Source: Actinoplanes sp. NBRC 103695 (GTDB lineage Bacteria > Actinomycetota > Actinomycetes > Mycobacteriales > Micromonosporaceae). From it: a stretch of DNA of 64,000 nt. Below, in pieces: positions 15,341 to 23,864 of the stretch. A program made the translations under genes and the position numbers. The notes under the pieces are model-generated. The model saw nothing but the letters and a program-made list of their open reading frames with translations, made no database searches and was not told the DNA's origin. Position 1 is the stretch's first letter, and each line of letters begins with the position of its first letter. The stretch lies in assembly GCF_030269485.1 (NCBI RefSeq), contig NZ_BSTL01000013.1:1-64000 (forward strand). Direction: 5' to 3'.

Positions 15341-16675
15341 ATGGGTGACGGCTACACGGCGCGGTTCCCGCAGCGGCTGCGGGTGCTGTTCGCTGTGGCG
15401 TCCGTGCTGGTGTCGGCGTCGGTTCTGGTGCTCGGACCGGCCGTTCTGAGCGCCGGCCCGGCACGCGTGGTCGCCGGGCTGCTGGTCGCGGTGCAGGCCG
15501 CGGCCTTCTGGTGGCTCGGTGACCGGCCCGCCCCGGCGACCCTCGGCGTGCTGGTCGTCAGTGCCGCGCTCCAGGTGTTGTTCCCGGCGTTCGGTCCCGG
15601 TCTCGCGTTCGTCGTGTTGTGCACCTACGCGTGGATGCGGCCGGCCGCGGAGACCTGGTGGATGCTGGCGGTCGCGGTGCTCGCGGTGTGCGGGCCGGCT
15701 GTCGCACGGGGCCGCTGGGATCTGGCCGCGCTCTGGCTGGGCGCGGCCCTGCTGGCCTGGAGCTGGGGTGCGTGGGCCCGAGCCCGCGGCGCGCGACGGC
15801 AGGCCGAACGGCGCCAGGCCGTGCTGGAGGAACGCGCCCGGATCGCCCGCGAGCTGCACGACGTGCTGTCGCATACGGTGTCGGTCATGGTGGTGCAGGC
15901 GGCGGCCGCCGACGACGTGTTCGAGATCAACCCGGCCCAGGCGCGCGAGGGGCTGCGGCGGGCCGAGCGGGCGGGCCGGGAGGCGTTGGCCGAGCTGCGG
16001 TTCTTCCTGCGCACCGTCCGCGCGGACGACGACCCGCACCCGGACCACGCGGTCGACGGCCGCGGCCCGGGGAACGCGTTCGACGACCGGGGGAAAGCGG
16101 TCGACGGCCGCGGCCCGAAGCGCACGAGCAGGGGCCGGAATGCGGGCAGGGGCCGGGATGCGGGCCGGGATGCGGGCACGAGCAAGGGCCGGGGTGCGGG
16201 CAGGAGCCGGGATGCGGGCACGGGCAGGGGCCGGGATGCGGGCGGGGATGCGGGGCCGCCGAACGATTACGGGCTGCCCGGGCCACAGCCGACTTTGTCC
16301 GATGTGGAGCGGCTCGCCGGGACGATGCGGGACTCGGGGCTGCCGGTGACCGTGCGGTGCGAGGGCGACGGCTTCGAGGAGGTGGCACCGGGCGTGCAGC
16401 TGGGGGCGTACCGAATCATCCAGGAAGCCCTGACGAACATCTTGCGTCACGCGCGGGCGTCGCACGCGGAGATCTTGATCCGGATTCGCGGGACGGAGGT
16501 GTTTGTGCTGGTCAGCGACGACGGCCCGGGCGGCGGACCGGTGAACCGGCACGGGCACGGCCTGCTCGGCATGCGGGAACGCGCCGATCTGCTCGGCGGC
16601 ACGCTGCGCGCCGAGCCGGCACCGGGCGGCGGCTTCGAGGTCGAGGCCCGGCTGCCGGCCCGGGAGCCGTCGTGA
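15341..16675 (+). CDS. Sensor histidine kinase (NarL/DesK-type) with repeat-expanded linker
   Basis: Kinase of 444 aa. ATG 15341 has TAGCGT eight bases upstream and is preferred to earlier in-frame codons inside the repeat. Four to six membrane helices (residues 15-145) precede the HisKA_3 region IARELHDVLSHTVSVMVVQA (His173) and a C-terminal ATPase domain (EALTNILRHARASH near 360, DDGPGGG, GHGLLGMRERADLLGG). Between them, about residues 255-308, lies a Gly/Arg/Asp-rich linker made of repeats (16130-16255) not seen in normal members. The partner response regulator follows, separated by another tandem expansion. The stimulus is unknown. Confidence 0.88.
   Translation: MGDGYTARFPQRLRVLFAVASVLVSASVLVLGPAVLSAGPARVVAGLLVAVQAAAFWWLGDRPAPATLGVLVVSAALQVLFPAFGPGLAFVVLCTYAWMRPAAETWWMLAVAVLAVCGPAVARGRWDLAALWLGAALLAWSWGAWARARGARRQAERRQAVLEERARIARELHDVLSHTVSVMVVQAAAADDVFEINPAQAREGLRRAERAGREALAELRFFLRTVRADDDPHPDHAVDGRGPGNAFDDRGKAVDGRGPKRTSRGRNAGRGRDAGRDAGTSKGRGAGRSRDAGTGRGRDAGGDAGPPNDYGLPGPQPTLSDVERLAGTMRDSGLPVTVRCEGDGFEEVAPGVQLGAYRIIQEALTNILRHARASHAEILIRIRGTEVFVLVSDDGPGGGPVNRHGHGLLGMRERADLLGGTLRAEPAPGGGFEVEARLPAREPS
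16130..16255 (+). repeat. In-frame repeat in the kinase linker
   Basis: Imperfect 12-18 bp units of the GGCCGGGATGCGGGCA type encode (G/S)RDAG(R/T) motifs: about eight copies between the dimerisation and ATPase domains. All unit lengths are multiples of three. Confidence 0.8.
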
Positions 16676-16757
16676 CGATCAGGGAGCCGGCGTGACGAGC
16701 AAGCGACGTGACGATCAGGGAGCCGGCGTGCCGAGGGAGCCGGCGTGACGATCAGGG
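16672..16757 (+). repeat. Expanded stop/start junction between kinase and regulator
   Basis: The sequence GTGACGATCAGGG occurs at 16672 (containing the kinase stop), at 16708, and at 16745 (the real start of the response regulator); shorter pieces GCCGGCGTGACGA and GCCGGCGTGCCGAGGG lie between. An ancestral GTGA overlap appears to have been copied about three times. Confidence 0.82.
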
Positions 16758-17410
16758 TGCTCATCGCTGACGATCAGGCGCTCGTCCGGTCCGGCTTTCG
16801 GATGATCCTGGAGGCGCGGGACGACCTCACCGTGGTCGGCGAGGCGGGCGACGGCGACCAGGCGGTCCGGCTGGCCGCGCAGACCAGCCCGGACGTGGTG
16901 CTGATGGACGTGCGGATGCCCGGCGCCGACGGCCTCTCCGCGACCGCCCGGCTGACCGCCACCGCGGACCCGCCCCGGGTGATCATCCTGACGACGTACG
17001 ACCTGGAGGAACCGCTGTACGCGGCACTGCGGGCGGGCGCCAGCGGCTTCCTGCTCAAGGATGTCCGCCCGGCCGACCTGGTCGAGGCGATCCGGGTGGT
17101 GGCGCGCGGCGACGCCCTGCTCGCTCCGACCGCGACCCGCCGCCTGCTGGACCGCTTCGTGGCCACCGACGTGACCCCGCCGGCGTCGTCGGCTGTTCTC
17201 GACCGGCTCACCGACCGCGAACGCGAGGTCCTCACCCGGCTGGCCCGCGGCGCTTCGAACGCCGAGATCTCCGCCGGTCTGGTCGTCACCGAGGCGACGG
17301 TCAAGACCCACGTCTCGGCCATTCTGCGCAAGCTCGGCGTCCGGGACCGGGTCCAGGCCGTGGTGCTCGCGTACGACCTTGGTCTGGTCCGCCCCCGGCC
17401 CTCATCCTGA
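16745..17410 (+). CDS. NarL-family response regulator
   Basis: Partner of the kinase upstream (221 aa, GTG start). The receiver domain has the acidic pair IADDQ, phospho-acceptor Asp in VVLMDVRMPGADG, Thr in IILTTYD and Lys in FLLKDVRP. The LuxR HTH at the C-terminus is canonical (LTDREREVLTRLARGASNAE, TVKTHVSAILRKLGVRDR). The first codons duplicate sequence found twice upstream in the junction repeat, so spurious starts at 16708 and 16692 may exist but do not lead to the full frame. Confidence 0.93.
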   Translation: MTIRVLIADDQALVRSGFRMILEARDDLTVVGEAGDGDQAVRLAAQTSPDVVLMDVRMPGADGLSATARLTATADPPRVIILTTYDLEEPLYAALRAGASGFLLKDVRPADLVEAIRVVARGDALLAPTATRRLLDRFVATDVTPPASSAVLDRLTDREREVLTRLARGASNAEISAGLVVTEATVKTHVSAILRKLGVRDRVQAVVLAYDLGLVRPRPSS

Positions 17411-17476
17411 AGTCGTAGACCAGGGATCATTCCTCTGCCGGACGCCCCGAGCCCGCCGCCTTCCTAGCGTCGGAGT

Positions 17477-18985
17477 ATGACCTCCTCGCAGCGCGGCGCG
17501 ATCCGCCTCGTCGTCGCCCTGCTGATCGCCAGCCTCGCGGTCAGCGTCGTCTTCGCCCTGCTCACGCTGCTCTTCCGGCACGACGTGCTGGCCTATCAGC
17601 AGGCCCGCCGCCCGGACGCTGACCCGCACACGCTGGCCATGACACTGTGGACCCGCCCGATCCCGGTCGCCGTCGTCGCGGTCCTCTACATCTGGGTCGT
17701 CCGGCAGCTGCTGGCCGGCGCCGCGCGGGCGTTCCGGCGGGTCCGCATCGTCTCGGTGGCCGGTCTCGTCGCGGTCGGCTGGGTGCTGGCGACGGCCGAG
17801 TACCCGCCGTGGCTGCGGGTGGTGCAGGGCGTCCAGCTGGCGGTCCTCGCCGCCTTGATCGTGGCGGTCAACCGTCGGGTCGTACGCGTCGCCTTTGCTG
17901 TCGAGCCCGACCCCCGCCCGCGCAACCGCCGCGCCGCACTTCTCCTGGTCGTGGTCGCGCCGTTCGTCGCGGAGGTCAGCCTGGGCAACATCCCGCTCGG
18001 GCAGGCGTGGGTGGTGCTGTTCTTCCTGCCGATCTACGGCGGCGGCGCGCTGTTCATCCGCGAGGTGGTCCGGCGCACCGGCGGCGGCCTCGCCAACCTG
18101 CTGCTTCTGGGCGTCGCCTACGGGCTGGTCGAGGAGGGGCTCGCCCTGCAGAGCCTGACCAGCCCGCATCTGTACGGCGCGGCCGGCTGGGCGCCGAGCC
18201 TGTTCGGCCTGAACACCGCCTACACCGAGCTGAACCTCGTCTACCACGCCGTCTTCAGCATCACGGTGCCCGTCGTCGTGGTCGAGTTCCTCTTCGCCGC
18301 CCACGGCACCCGCCCGTACCTGCGCCGCGGCGGCCTGATCGCGACCGGCGTGGTCGCCCTGCTCGGCGCCGCGCTGATCCGGCTCGTGGTGCCCGCGTCG
18401 GAGGACCCCGGCTACACGATGCCCCTGCTCGCGGTGCTGCTCATCGCCGCCGCGGCCGCCGCCGTCACCGTGCTCGCGCTCCGGATCCGCGTCGGCCCGG
18501 CCCGCGCCGCCGAGCCCGAATCCGACGACGCCCGGCCCGCCGCTCCCCCGCGCCTGCCGATCGGGGCCGCTTCCCCGCGCCCGCGGATCGGGGCCACTGC
18601 CCCGCGCGTGCCGACCGTGGCTGGTGCCGCCGCGGTCGCCTCATTCGGTTTCCTCGCGCTCGTCTGGCCCTTCGCCGGCGCCCGCCAACCGCTCTTCACG
18701 CATGGCGCCTGGTCCCTGCTGCCGATGGCCGGCGCCGCCGTCGTCGTGGCCGCGACGCTCCTCACCCTGCGCCGATGGTCGGCCGCGCCGGATTGGACGC
18801 CGCGGCACCTCTTCGCCGCCTGCGTCGGCGCGGTTGTCGGCCACACCCTGTTCGGCCTGGCCGGCAACGCCGAAACCCCGGCCGATCGAGCCTTCCTGCT
18901 GGCCGTCGCCGTCCTCACCGCTGCCGCGGGCGCCACCGCCCTCCGCCGGACCGGCAGGACGACGCGAGTCCCGGCGAGAAGCTAG
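17477..18985 (+). CDS. Polytopic membrane protein of unknown function
   Basis: The protein (502 aa) has about 11-12 membrane helices. A VEEGLALQS motif in a helix near residue 225 recalls the paired glutamates of CPBP-type intramembrane proteases, but the other CPBP motifs are not obvious, so I do not assign it. The first half (to about 340) and last quarter (from 380) are membrane; between them is a Pro/Ala/Arg linker with a 30-bp duplication (LPIGAASPRPRIGATAPR). TAGCGT at 17465-17470 suggests leaderless transcription. Its last codons seed the 27-bp repeat at 18968. Confidence 0.75.
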   Translation: MTSSQRGAIRLVVALLIASLAVSVVFALLTLLFRHDVLAYQQARRPDADPHTLAMTLWTRPIPVAVVAVLYIWVVRQLLAGAARAFRRVRIVSVAGLVAVGWVLATAEYPPWLRVVQGVQLAVLAALIVAVNRRVVRVAFAVEPDPRPRNRRAALLLVVVAPFVAEVSLGNIPLGQAWVVLFFLPIYGGGALFIREVVRRTGGGLANLLLLGVAYGLVEEGLALQSLTSPHLYGAAGWAPSLFGLNTAYTELNLVYHAVFSITVPVVVVEFLFAAHGTRPYLRRGGLIATGVVALLGAALIRLVVPASEDPGYTMPLLAVLLIAAAAAAVTVLALRIRVGPARAAEPESDDARPAAPPRLPIGAASPRPRIGATAPRVPTVAGAAAVASFGFLALVWPFAGARQPLFTHGAWSLLPMAGAAVVVAATLLTLRRWSAAPDWTPRHLFAACVGAVVGHTLFGLAGNAETPADRAFLLAVAVLTAAAGATALRRTGRTTRVPARS

Positions 18986-19048
18986 GCCGAGCTGGTCCCG
19001 GCGAGAAGCTGGGCCACGCCAGTCCCGGCGAGAAGCTGGGCCGCGGCT
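18968..19048 (+). repeat. 27-bp gene-end tandem repeat, three copies
   Basis: GTCCCGGCGAGAAGCT(A/G)GGCC occurs at 18968, 18995 and 19022 with a 27-bp period. In the first copy the frame ends AGC TAG; in copies two and three the same place reads AGC TGG, so only the first copy stops the membrane-protein gene. Confidence 0.88.
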
Positions 19049-19100
19049 CGTCCTTCGCCCAGGGCTGCGCGGAGCGCGGGAGACGGCTTAGGGTGCGGCG

Positions 19101-19562
19101 ATGCGGGTGCTGGTGGACGGGGTTCTGGACCGGACGATCGTGCTCTTCGGCGCGGACACGGATCCCGGACCGGAGCTGACCTGGGCGCGGGGTGTCACGT
19201 TGCTGGCCGCGGACGACGCCGGGTCCGCGCCGCCGGACGACGGGCCGGTGGCGGTCGTGGGCTGGTCGAACGCTGGACTGGCCGCGCTGGACTTCGCCGC
19301 TCGCAACGCCGAGGTGGTGGACCGGGTGGCGCTGATCGCGACCCCGATCCCCGGCGACGACCGGCCGGCGCCGGGCGTCCCGGCCAAGACGCTCCTGATC
19401 TTCGGCGACAAGGATCCGCTGACCGGATCACGGCACGGCACCTGGTGGCAGCGCGCTCTGCCGGACGCGCGTCTGGAGATGCAGCCCGGCGGGGGTCACG
19501 ACCTGCTCGTGCCGGCGTGGAAGCGGGTCCTCTCGCACTGCGCCCCGCGATGCCGGCGCTGA
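19101..19562 (+). CDS. Small alpha/beta-hydrolase-like protein
   Basis: A 153-aa compact hydrolase: nucleophile elbow GWSNAG (residues 53-58), acid in IFGDKDPLTG and histidine in GGGHDLL, so the triad is present though the cap domain is missing and the length is about half of usual. TAGGGT at 19089-19094 lies six bases before the ATG (leaderless). It overlaps the downstream GNAT gene by 13 bp, so both are co-expressed. Substrate unknown. Confidence 0.75.
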   Translation: MRVLVDGVLDRTIVLFGADTDPGPELTWARGVTLLAADDAGSAPPDDGPVAVVGWSNAGLAALDFAARNAEVVDRVALIATPIPGDDRPAPGVPAKTLLIFGDKDPLTGSRHGTWWQRALPDARLEMQPGGGHDLLVPAWKRVLSHCAPRCRR

Positions 19563-20050
19563 CGTTCACCGAGCGGTTACGCCTGGAGCCGATCGAGCCT
19601 CGGCACGCCGATGACCTGCACACCGTGCTCACCGACCCGGCGGTCGCCGAGTGGTACGGCGAGTGGACCCGCGAGGCGTCCGCCGCGGAGGCCGCGCGGA
19701 TCGCCGGGGGCTGGCGGCGGGACGGTGTGCACAAGTGGATGGCCTACGAGCGGGCGAGCGGCGAGTGCGTCGGCCGGGGCGGGCTGTCCCGGGCCACCGT
19801 CGACGGGCGTGAGCGGCTCGAGGTCGGCTGGGCGTTGCGCGGGCGTTTCCACGGGCGGGGGTACGCCACCGAGATCGGGCGGGCCGGCTGTGACCTGGCG
19901 TTCGGCGAGCTCGGTGCCCGGGAGGTCGTCTCGTTCACCGAGGTGGGCAACCTGCGCTCACGTGCGGTGATGGAGCGGCTCGGGTTCGCGTACACGAAGG
20001 ACATCCTGGTCGGAGGAGAGCCGTTCGCCCTCTACGTACTGGACACCTAG
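19550..20050 (+). CDS. GNAT-family N-acetyltransferase
   Basis: A 166-aa acetyltransferase of the RimJ/RimL-like type (Acetyltransf_3): LRLEPIEPRHADDLHTVLTD at the N-terminus, VGWALRGRFHGRGYATEIGR carrying the acetyl-CoA pyrophosphate loop, and VMERLGFAYTKD at the end. ATG 19550 is inside the previous gene, giving translational coupling. The target amine (ribosomal protein N-terminus, amino acid or antibiotic) is not predictable. Confidence 0.87.
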   Translation: MPALTFTERLRLEPIEPRHADDLHTVLTDPAVAEWYGEWTREASAAEAARIAGGWRRDGVHKWMAYERASGECVGRGGLSRATVDGRERLEVGWALRGRFHGRGYATEIGRAGCDLAFGELGAREVVSFTEVGNLRSRAVMERLGFAYTKDILVGGEPFALYVLDT

Positions 20051-20080
20051 GGTCCACATCGCATCGATAGCTTCCGAAAC

Positions 20081-22219
20081 ATGGCTGCTCTCGATCGCCG
20101 GAACTTCCTGAAGATCGCGGGGGCGGCGGCCCTGCCGCTGGACCTCGGCAAGGCGCTGGCGATCCCGGCGCACGACCGGACCGGGACGATCGCCGACGTC
20201 GAACACGTCATCATCCTGATGCAGGAGAATCGGTCCTTCGACCACTACTTCGGCGCGCTGCGGGGCGTCCGCGGATTCGCCGACCCGCACCCCGTACGCC
20301 TGCCCTCGGGCAAGTCGGTGTGGCACCAGCCGAACGGCCCCGGCGGCCGGGACCTGTTGCCGTTCCGCCCGCCGGTGCGTGACCTCGGCCAGACCTACCT
20401 GCCCGACCCGCCGCACGGCTGGTCCGACGGGCACGCCGCGGTCAACAAGGGACACCACGACGGCTGGGTGCCCGCCAAGGGCGTCACCGCGATGACCTAC
20501 CACACCCGCGACGACCTGGCCTACCAGTACGCGCTGGCGGACGCCTTCACGGTCTGCGACAACTACCGGTGCTCGCTGCTCGGTCCGACCGATCCGAACC
20601 GGTACCACATGTGGAGCGGCTGGGTCGGCAACGACGGCCGCGGCGGCGGGCCGGTCGTGGACAACGCCGAGGCGGGATACGACTGGTCGACGTACCCGGA
20701 GCGCCTGGAGCGGGCGGGCATCTCCTGGAAGGTCTACCAGGACATCGGCAACGGCCTGGACGCGGCCGGGTCGTGGGGCTGGACCTCGGATCCGTACATC
20801 GGCAACTACGGCGACAACGCGCTGCTCTACTTCCACCAGTACCAGAACGCGCGGCCGGGCGAGCCGCTCGCCGACAAGGCCAAGTCGGGCACCAACGTCG
20901 ACGCGCACGGCCGGTCGCCCGACCTGCTGCTGGAACAGTTCCGGGCCGACGTGGCCGGCGACCGGCTGCCCAGCGTCAGCTACCTCGTGGCGCCGGAGGC
21001 GTACACCGAGCACCCGAACTGGGAACCGTCCTACGGCTCCTGGTACGTCTCGCAGGTCATCGACATCCTCGCTGAGCATCCCGAGGTGTGGTCGAAGATG
21101 GCGCTGTTCGTCACGTACGACGAGGAGGGCGGCTTCTTCGACCACCTGGTGCCGCCGATGCCGCCGCAGACTCCCGAGCAGGGGCTGTCGACCGTACCCG
21201 TGACCCATGAGATCTTCCCCGGCAGCGCGCGCTATCCGGCCGGACCTTACGGCCTGGGCATGCGCGTCCCGATGATCGTCGTGTCGCCGTGGACACGCGG
21301 TGGCTGGGTCAACTCGCAGCTGTTCGACCACACGTCGCTGATCCGCTTCCTCGAGGCCCGCTTCGCCGACCGCCGCCCCGACCTGGTCGAAACCAACATC
21401 ACGGCGTGGCGGCGCGCGGTCACGGGCGATCTCACCGGGGCCTTCGATTTCCGTACGCCCAACCGCCCGCGCCCGATCCACCTGCCCGGCACCGACGCCT
21501 TCAAGCCGGACGACCTGGTCCGCAAGCCGGACGAGGTGCCGGTCCCGCCCGAGGACCAGCGACTGCCGCGCCAGGAGCGGGGCGTCCGCCCGGCCCGCGC
21601 CCTCCCCTACGAGCTGCACGCGAACGCGTTCGTCACGAACGGACTCCCCACGAACACGTCCGCATCGAACACGTCCGTCACGAACGGGTTCCCAACGAAC
21701 GGGTCCGTGACGAACGGGGCCGCAACGAACGCGTCCGTGACGATCCAGTTCGGTAATACCGGCCGCCAGACCGCGGTCTTCCAGGTGCGCGCGACCGGTT
21801 CGGACCCGCGCACCTACACGGTGTCCCCGAGCAAGCGCCTCTCCGGCACGTGGACCAGCGACGACATCGAGGTACACGGCCCCAACGGTTTCTTCCGCGC
21901 GATCCGGCTCGCGTCCAAGGCGCCGGCAGTCCGGGTCGAGCTGGGCGTGGAGGCACGGGCCTCGCGGGTGTCCCTGACCTTCGACAACCGGGGTACGCGC
22001 CGCGCCACGCTCACCGTGACCGACCGCTACACCGGCCAACGCACTCCCGTGGCGATCCCGGCGGGCCGCTCGGTCACCAGGTCATGGAATGTCCAGCGCA
22101 CCCACGGCTGGCACGACCTGACGGTGAAGTTCGACGGCGGCCACACCCAGCAGTTCGCCGGCCACCTGGAGAACGGCCGCGACAGCATCACCGACCCCCA
22201 GATGGGCGGCCTCGTCTGA
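20081..22219 (+). CDS. Tat-exported phosphocholine-type phospholipase C
   Basis: A secreted phosphoesterase (712 aa) hydrolysing phospholipids to diacylglycerol and a phosphoalcohol. It has a Tat signal DRRNFLKIAG, the acid-phosphatase-like catalytic domain (MQENRSFDHYFGALRGVRGF, the nucleophile-type Thr in LLGPTDPNR, FVTYDEEGGFFDHLVPP) to about residue 470, and two C-terminal DUF756 beta-domains. The first DUF756 carries an insertion of 5-residue repeats (xVTNG/xPTNx, residues 509-555) not normal for the family. A TAGCTT box seven bases before the ATG suggests leaderless expression. Phosphate scavenging is the usual role. Confidence 0.9.
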   Translation: MAALDRRNFLKIAGAAALPLDLGKALAIPAHDRTGTIADVEHVIILMQENRSFDHYFGALRGVRGFADPHPVRLPSGKSVWHQPNGPGGRDLLPFRPPVRDLGQTYLPDPPHGWSDGHAAVNKGHHDGWVPAKGVTAMTYHTRDDLAYQYALADAFTVCDNYRCSLLGPTDPNRYHMWSGWVGNDGRGGGPVVDNAEAGYDWSTYPERLERAGISWKVYQDIGNGLDAAGSWGWTSDPYIGNYGDNALLYFHQYQNARPGEPLADKAKSGTNVDAHGRSPDLLLEQFRADVAGDRLPSVSYLVAPEAYTEHPNWEPSYGSWYVSQVIDILAEHPEVWSKMALFVTYDEEGGFFDHLVPPMPPQTPEQGLSTVPVTHEIFPGSARYPAGPYGLGMRVPMIVVSPWTRGGWVNSQLFDHTSLIRFLEARFADRRPDLVETNITAWRRAVTGDLTGAFDFRTPNRPRPIHLPGTDAFKPDDLVRKPDEVPVPPEDQRLPRQERGVRPARALPYELHANAFVTNGLPTNTSASNTSVTNGFPTNGSVTNGAATNASVTIQFGNTGRQTAVFQVRATGSDPRTYTVSPSKRLSGTWTSDDIEVHGPNGFFRAIRLASKAPAVRVELGVEARASRVSLTFDNRGTRRATLTVTDRYTGQRTPVAIPAGRSVTRSWNVQRTHGWHDLTVKFDGGHTQQFAGHLENGRDSITDPQMGGLV
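21605..21745 (+). repeat. In-frame 15-bp repeat in phospholipase C
   Basis: About eight imperfect 15-bp units (ACGAACGGGTYCSYR) encode FVTNG-LPTNT-SASNT-SVTNG-FPTNG-SVTNG-AATNA-SVT. The insert lies at the start of the first DUF756 beta-domain. Confidence 0.85.
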
Positions 22220-22227
22220 GGCGAAGT

Positions 22228-22491
22228 CCGCTGACGGTCTTCAACGGCCGGACCGAGGGGTCGTACCTGGCGTTGTTCACCGACGAGACGTCCGGCGTGA
22301 CCACCTATGCCGCGAACCGCTCGGTTACCGTCACGCCGGGCCCGTACGGCACCGTCGTCCTCGACTTCAACCGGGCCACCAACCTGCCGTGCGCGTACAC
22401 CGAGTTCGCCACGTGCCCGCTGCCACCGCCGGAGAACCGCCTGCCGGTCGCGGTCGAGGCGGGTGAGCAGTACCCCTTCGAACGGGACTGA
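22228..22491 (+). pseudogene. DUF1684 protein remnant (C-terminal third)
   Basis: The frame reads LTVFNGRTEGSYLALFTDET, SGVTTYAANRSV, VVLDFNRATNLPCAYTEFAT, CPLPPPENRLPVAVEAGEQY and ends in TGA. This is the conserved C-terminal half of DUF1684 (DFNRAxNPPCAFxxxATCPLPPPxNRLPVxVxAGE). The N-terminal part is missing and there is no start codon; the frame opens just after the phospholipase stop. A deletion has removed the rest. Confidence 0.85.
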
Positions 22492-22848
22492 GAGCGTACG
22501 GCGAACAGATCGAGCCGGGAGTTCGTCCAGTTCTTGTACTACGAGTTCAACGCGCACGGCGTGGACATGGGCCAGTTCTACGCGGCGGCGGCGATCGTGC
22601 CGGACGGCAGCACGCGACCGGCGCCGGGCGTACCGTTGGAGGCCGTGGTGATCGGGCCCGGCCGTGCTGTCACGGATCTCCACTACGACTGGACGCGGGC
22701 GCGTGAGGTCGAGGAGGACGGCGTGGTGCTGGTGCGGCCGGACAAGCACATCGGCTGGCGTGCGACACGCCTGCCCGCGGACCCGCCGGCCGATCCGCCG
22801 GCCGCGTTGCGCTCGGCGCTGCTGACGATTCCGGGACGCCGGAGTTGA
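22492..22848 (+). pseudogene. FAD-dependent aromatic hydroxylase remnant (C-terminal end)
   Basis: Directly after the DUF1684 stop and in the same frame: FVQFLYYEFNAHGVDMGQFY, IVPDGSTRPAPGVP, DLHYDWTRAREVEEDGVVLV, RPDKHIGWRATRLPADPPA. This matches the C-terminal, thioredoxin-like domain of phenol/resorcinol-type flavin monooxygenases (PheA/TfdB family). The FAD- and substrate-binding domains are gone. Its end overlaps the maleylacetate reductase start as TTGA. Such a hydroxylase would make hydroxyquinol for the two enzymes that follow, so the first step of the pathway has been lost here. Confidence 0.8.
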
Positions 22849-23864
22849 AGTTCACTCACGAGTCACTTCCGCAGCGGGTCATCTTCGACGCGTACGCCGC
22901 CGCCGACCACGTGTCGGCCGAGGTGGAGCGGCTCGGGGCGACGCGGCCGATGCTGATCTCGACCGGCACGTCGATCGAGCTCGCGGGCGCCGTCCGCCAT
23001 ACCGAGGTCGTCATGCACGTACCCGTCGAGGTCGCCGGCCGCGCCCGTGTCGCGGCGATCGAGCAGGGGGTCGACATCCTCGTCGCCGTCGGCGGCGGAT
23101 CCACCACCGGCCTGGCCAAGGCCGTCGCGCTGACCACCGGCCTGCCGATCATCGCGGTGCCGACGACCTATGCGGGCTCGGAGGCGACCGCGGTGTGGGG
23201 CCTGACCGAGGGCGGTCGCAAGACCACCGGCACCGATCCGCGCGTGCTGCCACGGGCGATCGTGTACGACGCGAGCCTGACACTCTCGCTGCCGGTCCCG
23301 CTGAGTGTCGCCTCGGGCCTGAACGCGCTCGCGCACTGCGTCGACTCCCTGTGGGCGCCGCGCGCCGACCCGATCAACCGTGCCTTCGCGCTGGAGGGCG
23401 TCCGGGCGTTGAACGTGGGACTGCCACGGGTGTTCGACGCGCCGTCCGATGTGGAGGGACGCGAGAACGTCCTGTACGGCGCGTATCTGGCGGCGGTCGC
23501 CTTCGCGTCGGCCGGATCCGGCCTGCACCACAAGATCTGCCACGTCCTGGGAGGGATGTTCGCCTTGCCGCACGCCGCCACGCACGCGATCGTCCTGCCG
23601 TATGTGACGGCGCTCAACGAGTTCGCGGCGCCGGCGCTGGCCACCGCGTTCGAGGCGCCGACGGCCGTGGAGGGCTTGCTGCGACTCAAGAACCGGCTCG
23701 ACGCGCCGCGATCGCTGCGGGAGCTCGGACTGCGCGAGGCGGATCTGCCCGCTGCGGTCGATGCCGTGCTGGCCGCCGTACCCGAGAAGAACCCGGCGCC
23801 GGTCGACGGCGCGCGCCTCACCGCATTGCTCCGAAACGCCTGGTCCGGAGGGGATCCGCGATGA
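22845..23864 (+). CDS. Maleylacetate reductase
   Basis: NAD(P)H-dependent reductase of the iron-containing alcohol dehydrogenase superfamily (339 aa, TTG start overlapping the previous stop). It converts maleylacetate to 3-oxoadipate. Seen: cofactor motif VAVGGGSTTGLAKAVALTTG, PTTYAGSEATAVWGLTEGGR, and the histidine cluster HHKICHVLGG and LPHAATHAIVLP. The subfamily is supported by the next gene, an intradiol dioxygenase with a 4-bp ATGA overlap. Together they would handle hydroxyquinol or chlorinated analogues. Confidence 0.9.
   Translation: MKFTHESLPQRVIFDAYAAADHVSAEVERLGATRPMLISTGTSIELAGAVRHTEVVMHVPVEVAGRARVAAIEQGVDILVAVGGGSTTGLAKAVALTTGLPIIAVPTTYAGSEATAVWGLTEGGRKTTGTDPRVLPRAIVYDASLTLSLPVPLSVASGLNALAHCVDSLWAPRADPINRAFALEGVRALNVGLPRVFDAPSDVEGRENVLYGAYLAAVAFASAGSGLHHKICHVLGGMFALPHAATHAIVLPYVTALNEFAAPALATAFEAPTAVEGLLRLKNRLDAPRSLRELGLREADLPAAVDAVLAAVPEKNPAPVDGARLTALLRNAWSGGDPR

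Noticed and set aside
14861..16558. Long minus-strand ORF of 565 codons
   Set aside because: It is antisense to a clear histidine kinase, is rich in Arg/Pro/Gly and runs through tandem repeats. It is a product of high GC.
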